A stretch of 56,029 bases of DNA from a virus, in the IMG/VR virus record IMGVR_UViG_3300010153_006010, positions 1-56,029 of that record. The stretch is one strand, 5' to 3'. Every line of letters starts with the position of its first letter. The first letter of the stretch is position 1. Both the position numbers and the translations under genes were made by a program. Shown here in pieces: positions 10,701 through 18,641 of the stretch. The notes under the pieces are model-generated. The model made no database searches and was not told the DNA's origin. It was given only the letters and a program-made list of their open reading frames with translations.

Positions 10701-11113
10701 ATAATCCCCTCGGGAATACTCCCGCCGGTACCATATGAAGATACCCCTCTTGTGATGACTAGGTTACGAGATTCCATATTAGTTGAATATGGAGAAAAGG
10801 GGCTGTTGTTAGACAAATATTGCACCTTGTCACCGAGGGATAACATCAAAAACTGATTAAATTGATCCTGAGCTATTGACCCGGCTTTACCGTCCAAGAA
10901 TTCATTATACCTCTGACTTAAAAAGTCTAGCACCCCTGAAGACTCCTGGGTAAGGCTGACAAAGAGTCTGAAATTGTATTTTTCTATAGCAATACTGTTT
11001 GATACCAGATTCAAGGAAGTACTTACAGATATCCTACCTGGATTAGAAGAAGTACTTCCTTTAGATTCGAGCAATACAGTGTTTATTTTCAGATCTCTAA
11101 TATTTTTTATCAT
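7721..11113 (-). CDS. Large virion protein, 1130 residues, function unknown
   Basis: A 1130-residue protein that I cannot assign to a family. It has mixed alpha/beta character with many Asn, Ser and Ile residues, no catalytic motif, no membrane segment, and a short C-terminal tail rich in Val/Thr/Pro. It starts with ATG 14 bases after the 300-residue gene and ends 6 bases before the 1091-residue gene, so it is part of the continuous tail operon. Together with its neighbours it forms a set of five proteins above 1000 residues downstream of the needle and wedge genes, far larger than T4 baseplate proteins such as gp7 (about 1030). A baseplate or peripheral tail role is inferred from location only. 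Confidence 0.68.
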   Translation of the reverse strand: MIKNIRDLKINTVLLESKGSTSSNPGRISVSTSLNLVSNSIAIEKYNFRLFVSLTQESSGVLDFLSQRYNEFLDGKAGSIAQDQFNQFLMLSLGDKVQYLSNNSPFSPYSTNMESRNLVITRGVSSYGTGGSIPEGIIIFDLPLENLILSPRSGQNILKTVNLSLPNVRMDQISCYCYVYDNKIPHLFSEEASSNFSLVTGMGHVARGTYKGTHISYDEIFPDRPLVSMVNPKQTISPEGNNLKQINLVPTEAVIKGYSHLSDSMVRLFQTPRLGQSKQLNKVIKRSNYFTDFWLSRDQKENNRFIFSFDIQNFLADNSLFPFVYKNNLLNHAIFSDSEEFSPHTPSSVSSVEVFRHNVSSTGLHAINDLGTMGPGYPDRTTLPIPTENIKKVQISLPSAEANDLASNSLTFFEGCDKFSTADVKDRQIDESFQYSVKLSVLDNSPQLLRRLTDVLYDKKRILSSIRDYISLNTSKMFGRKPLYDVAKAKTTQDIRSININIDGEQVLAYDEIMKILLSYQEIVGSLSAGAGIDLTSYYKNFIEANQGIINVQLITDIEMLLDLGIRFLHDKLVSIFPSDPFGMLDSIRKNTFDQNMSRSIKNNVLLVENRYKEVYKTGEDNHLGIDYIFGDIESDSFSEINIDSYDTRRVMEFNKYFFKPSGGALVSPVGAYEEVSYAYMTPRIIKTPSRSIIDQAKVSTATLQSVEYDFDRYAELYSDLVSIKNQQKIGMVYPSLSSIALQQSKNNQIYSDIRTLLSEDFSISIGESAPVQFSPPRVSVDKVKSTIYNFRDKENCGTNAGPALIKSVIGTDSDPSSAAFVYLDAVDLNIKNQNTQLLKGDIDQIMKKQDLKDRAIRLPFAILGELTIDKTIAQTDRNVQPTFNSMTALSKILGISEQNLPSMLQGSVLSHLPAQLQSMIIIASTTQPLAGESSEGNEILDARRFTLNIPGVTEGDDLVSFFEGGKVISTEGNKSYSLIPDPMKSYATFLTLWMNYRQIAVVEYLSGFGTIIQPHQQVQNDFNPRRLKLSTWEPMSPTIAEELRNQPGKILCRTRLLNADDYLNMIKEFTTSEQQHRLVNYFEQKQVLQLPTYNKYFYISGIPSQPETTETVTVEEVSVTSPNPLALGY

Positions 11114-11127
11114 TGTATTATTTTATC

Positions 11128-12030
11128 CTAGGTATCATAAGCAAATGGCAATGTTGCTTCTAATATGGCACATGGATCTTGAGGTCTGTTATCCAAATTC
11201 TTCTTATACAATACCGAGTTTGCCGGTAAATCTAAAAGGTTTATCTCAGAATCACACGATATATCTAAATAATATTCGCTATATGTGTCATTTAAAATAG
11301 GAAAAGTATCGTTTATTTGTTTATCCTGACCATTTATGCTGTATGCTAAAAGATAAGGGTCGGTCTGCCTGCTAAGGGTTTTTCCCCCACGGGATTCTGT
11401 GTTTATAAAACCTAAAGAAGTCAACTGTCCATCTGATCCCGATTTATATACTTCAATGTCAAAATTCCCATTACTCTTCATAATAGTGTTAAGTTCTTGA
11501 ACACTCAAGAATAGAGAATCCGAGTCTAATAGATTATAATTAACTGGGTCATCGCCGATGGTTTCATATTGAATATCTAAAGTTGCTGACATTTGTGGTA
11601 TCATGCCATCCACGTTGTAAGTGACTCCCTCATTCAAACCTTTGTCACTCAAGCTTAAAACTGATATATCCCACGCTGGGGCGTAATTTGAATTTGGGTC
11701 GCTATTTCCCAAGGTTCGCATAAAGGGAGCACTAAAGGCAGCGTTTTGTGCCATTTCGTCTCTACTGTTAGAAGTAATAAGAGAATATACCGAACCAGGG
11801 GTGGAGGTAGATTTTAAATTTGATCTAATTCTTGGCGTTAAGTTACTAATTCTATTGGCTATTTGATTCTGTGTTTCTGCTATCTGGGCATACATCCCGT
11901 CATACAAAATAGATGTATCATAAAAGGCGTAATAAGCCGGCAAAAAAGTACCTCCAGCAAACTGTTGTTTACCATAAGGAGTCAACTCAATAGAAATTAC
12001 TTCTTCTTTTTGATTAAAAAAACGGACCAT
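11128..12030 (-). CDS. Virion protein with LTPYGKQQFAGG N-terminal motif
   Basis: This 300-residue protein begins with MVRFFNQKEEVISIELTPYG followed by a Gly-rich turn and YYAFYD. This is a degenerate copy of the N-terminal module of the 345-residue protein at 3326-4363 (LTDEGRRRLALGDG ... ITKFALGDD). The shared pattern is Leu-Thr, acidic/polar, Gly, basic, then Gly-Gly-x-Phe and an aromatic/acidic ending. The rest is beta-rich with no enzymatic signature. It is packed between the 2177- and 1130-residue genes with gaps of 23 and 14 bases. I infer a connector-type tail protein that uses the module to dock onto a larger partner; no direct T4 counterpart is recognised. Confidence 0.7.
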   Translation of the reverse strand: MVRFFNQKEEVISIELTPYGKQQFAGGTFLPAYYAFYDTSILYDGMYAQIAETQNQIANRISNLTPRIRSNLKSTSTPGSVYSLITSNSRDEMAQNAAFSAPFMRTLGNSDPNSNYAPAWDISVLSLSDKGLNEGVTYNVDGMIPQMSATLDIQYETIGDDPVNYNLLDSDSLFLSVQELNTIMKSNGNFDIEVYKSGSDGQLTSLGFINTESRGGKTLSRQTDPYLLAYSINGQDKQINDTFPILNDTYSEYYLDISCDSEINLLDLPANSVLYKKNLDNRPQDPCAILEATLPFAYDT

Positions 12031-12053
12031 ACTCTAAATATTACCATTCATTA

Positions 12054-15000
12054 TTATTTTTTACTTGTCTTGCTATCAAGAGCTGTTTGGTTATAAACAT
12101 CAGCCACTTCACTATACTCTTTTTCCAAATCGGGTCGGAAGCCGACCTTGGAGTTTATCTTAACCGATTCTATCAGAGAACAATAGTCATAAGGCCAGTT
12201 ATAGGTTGGGTCGGACAGAGAATGTTTTGATATGTACACATTCTTAGCAAAGTCATCCCGCTCACCCAATATTTTATCAACTTCGGCGGGCGGAAGCCCC
12301 TGGAGAGACATAAATTGCTTGGCATTATTATAACTTAGGGCGTCGGGACCATCTACCTCTTGAATAATCATTTCGCCATAAGTAGAGACCCCTCGCTCTT
12401 TAACCTTAAAGACAAGCCATTTGATTTCTGGAAAGAATCCTTGTTTACATGCTTTTTCGGCAACATCTAAAAGATCATACCGGGGATGACCATCCCGGTT
12501 CGCTCCGATATTTATTTGTTCTTTTAATACTTCCGGGAATTGGGATACTACTTCATTAATATTGTCACCGGGCATATAGTGATCGATAGCGGAGAAACTA
12601 AAACTTAGTTTTCTAGAGAGGTCAGGCATTATATTTTGCCAGATATCGGATAGATCTTGCCTAGTGAGATTAACAGTGTGCTCCATTAAGTAAACGACAG
12701 GGATTTGACGAATATCTTCTCCTGTTAGAATGGCGTCGTAATCATCCCCCCCAAACGGATTGATTGTGCTGGGTATACTAGGATAACCGCTCGGCACCAT
12801 TCCTAGAAGCTTTTGAGCCAAGGTGGGTGGCAGAGAGTATTTGGTAAAGTTTTTGCGGAACTCTTTTATTTTCGGTCCCAGTTCAGTTGGGGAAGCCTGT
12901 AAAGTTATTAGACTTGGTGTGCCCGTTTCATCAAGATAAAACGGCAGTGCCAATATAGCTTCCGATATCGAATTTTCATTATCCTCAGCTAACTCTCCTA
13001 GTCTTTTAGCTTTCTTAGGATCAAACCCCTTTCTTATGATCTCGTTAGAGTCAAAACCGCAAAGATCAGCCATCGATCGAACTTCCCGCTTAGAATCAAT
13101 CACAAAAGAAGGTATTTTCTTAACCTGAGTAGTGTTAGTGAGATAAGTGCTCGTGGTTGGACCAGTATAAAAATATGTACTAACGGTATCGTATTCCTCA
13201 TCCGCTCCGGTGGGCAGATCTTTAATATACATGTATACCCCTTCCCCTTCAGATGGCATTATACCGTATTGGTGCCACATGCCGTTCGTGGACCCAGTAA
13301 ACTCACCAGGAGTAACGGAAGATGAGAAATTATAATGAGGAGTGGCAGAGCCGGACCTATTGGGAAAATCTAATACCGGGCACTCCCACTTGGGCATGAT
13401 AGTCCACTTGTTGGGATCGACCGATCTGTATGATGAGCCAGCAGAAGTTGGGAACTCATTGCCCACATTTATAGAAGCATCAATATCCATTCGGTTTTGC
13501 CAAGCCCTGTTCCATTGATAAGCCGGGGTGGTGTTCGTAGATATCGGTACCCCCTCTGCCGTATAAAAGGTCTCTCCAATATTAGACATATCATAATAGC
13601 TGGAGCTTTCATTGAGATAGTTGACAAAAACCTCACCCCTATCGTTGTTTAGAATCTCATGTAGAGTATACTCCGACTTATCTCCATTGGGCATAAATGT
13701 AATTCTCATTACAGAGGGTCCATAATAATAAGGAGGAGTAAATGGGGCAAATTCACCAAGATGTTTGGGCCATTCAGGGAATGTAGTGGGTCCGTTACTT
13801 GCGCCGAAAGTGGAAGTCCACTGCGGACTTAAGTAATAACCAGTTGCTGTCGCAGGACCGAATGCCGCTGGATTACTGTATAGGTTAAATTGATCTGTTT
13901 TCATTAGACCAATCTCCATCATATAAGCAGCGTTAGGATCTACACTCAGAGTTCTTTCTGCGGTTGAGGCTTCTTGGGAGCCCTTTGGGGGGTTGCCAAA
14001 TTGGGACACAAATTTAGTTAATTTACCCGGAGAACCATATCTGTTCTCTTTAGTCTTGAGGAAAAACTGTGGGACATTGGCTAAAAAGTTAGACACAGCC
14101 TTCTTATAAAGATTGTTAGAGTCTACTTCGCCCTCAAGGAAAGACGCTGTTACGTCCAAAGAAAGAAATATATTAATATCGGAGATAACGGTTGGAATAG
14201 TTCTGGAGCCGTTTGAAGCGGAGGCATATATAGGATCTACGGCTAGATAATCCTCTGGTGCCAAAATCGATTCGAAGGGGAGCTTGGCTGCCCACAAACT
14301 CTGATCCATAGCCGTTGTCCAGTCTCCAGATCCTACCTCCACTGCTCGGCGGCGGTCGGGAAAAGGATCGGTAACTTCCCCGCCCATATTCCCATACAGG
14401 GCACCAAACAGAGGATACCCCAGATCAAACCCCGGCAAGCCCGTGTCCCAAATGGTGGAATCAAATGGCGCAAAACTACCTGTATTTCTATGAGCACGCC
14501 TAATAGGGTAATTGACAGCCACACCAGATTTTACAGAATTATACAAAATTCCTGGGGCAAAGAAGGGGCGGTGTAATGATCGCCACTGACTGTCTGCGCC
14601 GATGCCGCTGCCTGTAAAGTTTGTATAAGGACCATAAGATTGAGAATATAAAGTTGCCAAATCGAGGGTTCTATTGACCGGGTAAAAGCCATTATACGGC
14701 AACAACTTAACAATAGCATCAGAATTTAATTCAAAGTGGCGGGGATAATCGTTAAAAATATAGTTGACATCTCCTTTATCATAGGACATAAAGTCAGGTA
14801 AGAACTCCATTGCCTCAGTGGTGGCATACCTATTGTAGAAATCTGTATTGGTTCCGTCAAAATTATTTATACTTCCTCCGGTTATTTCCAGGGACGATGA
14901 GATCACCGAAAATACAGAATCATTGGATTTAAACTCAGATATATGTTCACTTATTCTGTATTCTGGTATTATTGTATGGGATTTACCCACTAAGCGTACA

Positions 15001-18000
15001 TCAGCCGCCCAATTTTCATAACTATTATAAAACGGATAAGCTGATTCCGCTAAATCACCCCTGTCGTTTCCATCCACATTTCGTCGTAAAGATCCCGCAC
15101 TCCAGGGTGGTCTAGAAAAAGCGCCGCCAGGTATCCTGGGTTCTATATTTCTAGTACCACCAAACCATGTGCCGGTCATAAAAGCTATATTATAAACATA
15201 CTGAGAGGATACAACGTCAGAAGTGTCATATGAACTTGTGCCAAAATTGTAAGCTACTGTATAGTCGGTAATTGTGTCATCAACACTACCATAATTAGTG
15301 CTCAATAATTCCCCACAAGCCGTAATAGCCTGCTCGCCCAGGATCACTGCTGCGGACAAGGAGCCTGTTTCATAGGTAGAATAAGTCTCGGATAAATTAG
15401 ACCACAAATAAGAATCCAAAGGCCACATTGAGGTCGTGCCGGCACCCGCCAGTTTGGGAGTATATGGATTATTGACATTATAGGGAGTTTGATCCCCATA
15501 AGTTTTTGAAGATCCTTGAGAATTTTCATATGGTGTGATCAATCTTGGTGCCTGAGGGTTGTCTCTGGTTACAATTGATGGTACGTAAAACAGGGTATCA
15601 AAATTAACATAGTAATATGTTACAGGCTCAATATGAGCATCATTACGCCAATAAGAATTTGTGAAAGAAAGCCGGGCTCGGCTCCCAGAAAGATAAGTGT
15701 ATATTTCTTTTGGGTAAATGGTTTCACCATAAGCAAACATTTTTATCATGTTCATGCCGTTTAGAGAGCGAGATGTAGGATCCTTTGCTTGCTGCCGTAG
15801 CGCCTCATAGGGTCGTTTGATTTTATTAAAATCAAATTTTATATCACCAGCAACTCGCCTGTTAAGTTCACGGTGGGCGAAACCCATTAAGGAGTTGCCA
15901 TAACTGTATTCTAGATTAAGTGTTATTTTTTCATCTGTTGCTTCAGAAGGCGAGCCAATAAATGTCTCAATCTGATGTACTAATGGTTGATAGCGAGTCG
16001 TTACGGGCGGGTCGATGAACTGTTCCGAGTAAAAATTGGTTATTACATTGCCTGCTTGATCTGTAGTCGTTCGTGTCTGAGTAGAAGCGGCGTTACTAAA
16101 TGAATTGTTGGACGATACCCTTTCTGGGGGCAGTTCATATAAATTATGTTTCTTCAGATATCTCGCTGCGTTTTTATATTTTGATCCCAACTGAGCCCAC
16201 GGAGCACTATAAGGAGTTCCATAATCCGCCCAAACAAAATGAATTAGACCATCAGATCCCGTGAAAGCAGATTTTCCCCAAGTTGTACCTACCTGATCAA
16301 CGCCGCCAGCAAATTTGACCTTATCGATAAGACCCAAGGCCTCTACCGAACCCGTGATGCCTGTATTGCCAGCAGCGCCGGCGAGCGATTGCGTAAGGGA
16401 AACAGTCGAAACGGGGACAAAACCCCCATTGTCAGAAAGAATGTTAAGTACACCGTCGTATTGCGCTACAAAAATCCCCATATTTACTTGAGTCGCCATA
16501 TCAATAGTTGTGCCGATGCCCTGGATCCCAACGGTATAATTTGTTAGACCCATTCGGCTTATTGTGCCAGGAGTTTTTGAAGTTATATATTCAAAGTTTA
16601 CAGTCGTGCCCGCTGTGTCGGTTAGATCAAGAGTTTGGTTGTCCCAGTTGGCTGCGGTTCCATTCACACATTCTATAGAGCCGGAAGCGACCACAGGAGG
16701 AATCGGCGCAGGTTGCCCCACTGTGTGACTAAGGGTTATATTTTCGGGATAACGTGAGCGCCTAACGACATATTCAGAATATGTTTGAGTATTAGAGCCC
16801 GAATTAGCAAAAAACCACTGCGTGCTGTCTCCTGCTGGGATAGGTCTCGTAACAAAATAATTATCATAGACATTTCCCGTCACATATGTGGAGTCAGTTC
16901 CAGACAACTCTATCCTTTGGGTTTCGTTTCTTTGAGTTTGATAAACAGCGGCAACAGTTGAGCCCTCGGATTCATATCCTCCGAACGCTGTGTGGACTCC
17001 TAGTTTTGCAAGATATGGATTTCGAACTGCCAAGTTACGAAAAGGCAAAGCACTGTTTGGAGATAATTGATCTGAAGTGACATCCCTAAATTGCTGCTTA
17101 GAATCTGCTTTGTCGCCTGGGGCAGCAAAACGGGTCACAAAGACATTATCGTTTATCTGAGTCGATGGTTGCTCACGAGGCGCAGGATAATCTGCCGAAC
17201 CTGTAAGACCCAAAGCTCTTCTGTCCGGAGGGGTTACAAAATAACTGGGAGCACTGTAGTTGTATTTTGCTGTATTAAAAGCCAAATCCATATTAGTGGA
17301 TCTTCGGTCAGATGTTTGAACAACCTCATATCCTTTCAAATAGTTGCCAACAACCCGAACACTATCCGAAGTAAATAAAGTCTTTATGTTTTCAATATTC
17401 ACGGGTGCCTTTGCGGCGGAGCCACGCAAATAATTACCCTGGGGACTGCCGACAGTTGGCGAGTTCATCGACCGGATTGTGGCAGAACCGCCACTAAAAC
17501 TTGTAGCCGAGATACCCTGGTCAAATGAGTTGCCAGCAAAACTAGTCCCGTTATCTGTAGTTCCAGTCGTAGTGCCAGCAACGTTAATACTGCGCTCTTC
17601 CCCAAGAACTGGCGTAGGAATAGCGATTGGGAGACTGTCCCCTGAAATAGCAGCGGACAGGCTGGCTATAATTGCCAAGGCAATATCATCTTCGTCTATC
17701 GCATCGCTAATACCAATTAATGTCTTGGTAGAAGATGCTCGGACTACGGTTTCATCAAAGTCGGCATCATAAGCGATACCACCAAGAGTCAATGTTAAAG
17801 CTGTACCATCAAGGTCTTCGGTAGCCGCACCGGGGGCAACAGTGAGTACACAGGAAGCGGGCATCGCTGGGGACAATGTAATATTAAACGATTCTTGTCT
17901 TTCGGTTGTACGCAGAGGGGCGTTATGCCTTGCTAGAATACCTCCCACAAATCTCTCTGTGAAAGGTCCCTGCATAGGTATTTCGCCATCATACGCCTGT

Positions 18001-18587
18001 ACTCTATCATCATGTAGGTTAGCAAAATCTACATTTCCAAAGCCGTTTGCAGCTAATTCAGATTGATATCCGGTTGTAACACTAGAACTAAATAAACTGA
18101 AGGGGACAGTCTGGTCACTAGTATATGTTACTCCATCTAGTGTAACTCCGAAGGATACTCGTTTTTTGGTATTTGGATATATAATATCCGTGATGTCCAA
18201 TTCAGTATCAAAAGCAGTAAAAGTCTTATTTCCCAGGTGATATTTTTTATTAACGGGCTGATTACTTCCCCCATGAATAGCGTTATCAATATTGACGTCA
18301 AAAGTGTACAGCCGACCATGATCTAAGTTTCGCATTGCTTCACGCTTATATGCCTGGCGTGAATAAAGATTACCCCCGGAAGAGGACAAAGGGGCGAGAT
18401 AACGTTCTGCTCTGTGTTTCCACCAAAGAGCATTGTTTGCCTCATTAAGATCGACAGGAGCATGGTTATAAGACCACCCCTGAGAAGCCTGTAGATTAAA
18501 CCTAAGCTTACTCCTCTGGGTAGAGCCCCCAATAATTCTCTTGGATGGCTCTGGTGGTGCTGAATTTATAATTATTTTATTTGCCAT
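12054..18587 (-). CDS. Giant virion protein, 2177 residues
   Basis: At 2177 residues this is the largest protein in the window. It is soluble, Tyr/Ser/Asn/Thr/Gly-rich and has no recognisable enzyme motif. Two regions (about residues 245-370 and 635-762) look like inserted beta domains of one family. Each has an LTLT/LDLT strand, a Gly- or Thr-rich turn, an AGNT/TDNGT segment and an Ala/Ser-Gly-Gly end. Domains like these occur in marine phage tail proteins, where they are thought to be exposed. The C-terminal ~300 residues are less repetitive and more helical (VVYLMEHTVNLTRQDLSDIW) and may be the part that docks into the baseplate. It lies between the LamG protein and the 300-residue tail protein. 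Probably a baseplate or fibre component; exact role unknown. Confidence 0.7.
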   Translation of the reverse strand: MANKIIINSAPPEPSKRIIGGSTQRSKLRFNLQASQGWSYNHAPVDLNEANNALWWKHRAERYLAPLSSSGGNLYSRQAYKREAMRNLDHGRLYTFDVNIDNAIHGGSNQPVNKKYHLGNKTFTAFDTELDITDIIYPNTKKRVSFGVTLDGVTYTSDQTVPFSLFSSSVTTGYQSELAANGFGNVDFANLHDDRVQAYDGEIPMQGPFTERFVGGILARHNAPLRTTERQESFNITLSPAMPASCVLTVAPGAATEDLDGTALTLTLGGIAYDADFDETVVRASSTKTLIGISDAIDEDDIALAIIASLSAAISGDSLPIAIPTPVLGEERSINVAGTTTGTTDNGTSFAGNSFDQGISATSFSGGSATIRSMNSPTVGSPQGNYLRGSAAKAPVNIENIKTLFTSDSVRVVGNYLKGYEVVQTSDRRSTNMDLAFNTAKYNYSAPSYFVTPPDRRALGLTGSADYPAPREQPSTQINDNVFVTRFAAPGDKADSKQQFRDVTSDQLSPNSALPFRNLAVRNPYLAKLGVHTAFGGYESEGSTVAAVYQTQRNETQRIELSGTDSTYVTGNVYDNYFVTRPIPAGDSTQWFFANSGSNTQTYSEYVVRRSRYPENITLSHTVGQPAPIPPVVASGSIECVNGTAANWDNQTLDLTDTAGTTVNFEYITSKTPGTISRMGLTNYTVGIQGIGTTIDMATQVNMGIFVAQYDGVLNILSDNGGFVPVSTVSLTQSLAGAAGNTGITGSVEALGLIDKVKFAGGVDQVGTTWGKSAFTGSDGLIHFVWADYGTPYSAPWAQLGSKYKNAARYLKKHNLYELPPERVSSNNSFSNAASTQTRTTTDQAGNVITNFYSEQFIDPPVTTRYQPLVHQIETFIGSPSEATDEKITLNLEYSYGNSLMGFAHRELNRRVAGDIKFDFNKIKRPYEALRQQAKDPTSRSLNGMNMIKMFAYGETIYPKEIYTYLSGSRARLSFTNSYWRNDAHIEPVTYYYVNFDTLFYVPSIVTRDNPQAPRLITPYENSQGSSKTYGDQTPYNVNNPYTPKLAGAGTTSMWPLDSYLWSNLSETYSTYETGSLSAAVILGEQAITACGELLSTNYGSVDDTITDYTVAYNFGTSSYDTSDVVSSQYVYNIAFMTGTWFGGTRNIEPRIPGGAFSRPPWSAGSLRRNVDGNDRGDLAESAYPFYNSYENWAADVRLVGKSHTIIPEYRISEHISEFKSNDSVFSVISSSLEITGGSINNFDGTNTDFYNRYATTEAMEFLPDFMSYDKGDVNYIFNDYPRHFELNSDAIVKLLPYNGFYPVNRTLDLATLYSQSYGPYTNFTGSGIGADSQWRSLHRPFFAPGILYNSVKSGVAVNYPIRRAHRNTGSFAPFDSTIWDTGLPGFDLGYPLFGALYGNMGGEVTDPFPDRRRAVEVGSGDWTTAMDQSLWAAKLPFESILAPEDYLAVDPIYASASNGSRTIPTVISDINIFLSLDVTASFLEGEVDSNNLYKKAVSNFLANVPQFFLKTKENRYGSPGKLTKFVSQFGNPPKGSQEASTAERTLSVDPNAAYMMEIGLMKTDQFNLYSNPAAFGPATATGYYLSPQWTSTFGASNGPTTFPEWPKHLGEFAPFTPPYYYGPSVMRITFMPNGDKSEYTLHEILNNDRGEVFVNYLNESSSYYDMSNIGETFYTAEGVPISTNTTPAYQWNRAWQNRMDIDASINVGNEFPTSAGSSYRSVDPNKWTIMPKWECPVLDFPNRSGSATPHYNFSSSVTPGEFTGSTNGMWHQYGIMPSEGEGVYMYIKDLPTGADEEYDTVSTYFYTGPTTSTYLTNTTQVKKIPSFVIDSKREVRSMADLCGFDSNEIIRKGFDPKKAKRLGELAEDNENSISEAILALPFYLDETGTPSLITLQASPTELGPKIKEFRKNFTKYSLPPTLAQKLLGMVPSGYPSIPSTINPFGGDDYDAILTGEDIRQIPVVYLMEHTVNLTRQDLSDIWQNIMPDLSRKLSFSFSAIDHYMPGDNINEVVSQFPEVLKEQINIGANRDGHPRYDLLDVAEKACKQGFFPEIKWLVFKVKERGVSTYGEMIIQEVDGPDALSYNNAKQFMSLQGLPPAEVDKILGERDDFAKNVYISKHSLSDPTYNWPYDYCSLIESVKINSKVGFRPDLEKEYSEVADVYNQTALDSKTSKK

Positions 18588-18641
18588 TTAATAACTAGTC
18601 TCTTTCTTATATCTTTACTGTGAATATCCGTGAGGAGGCGC

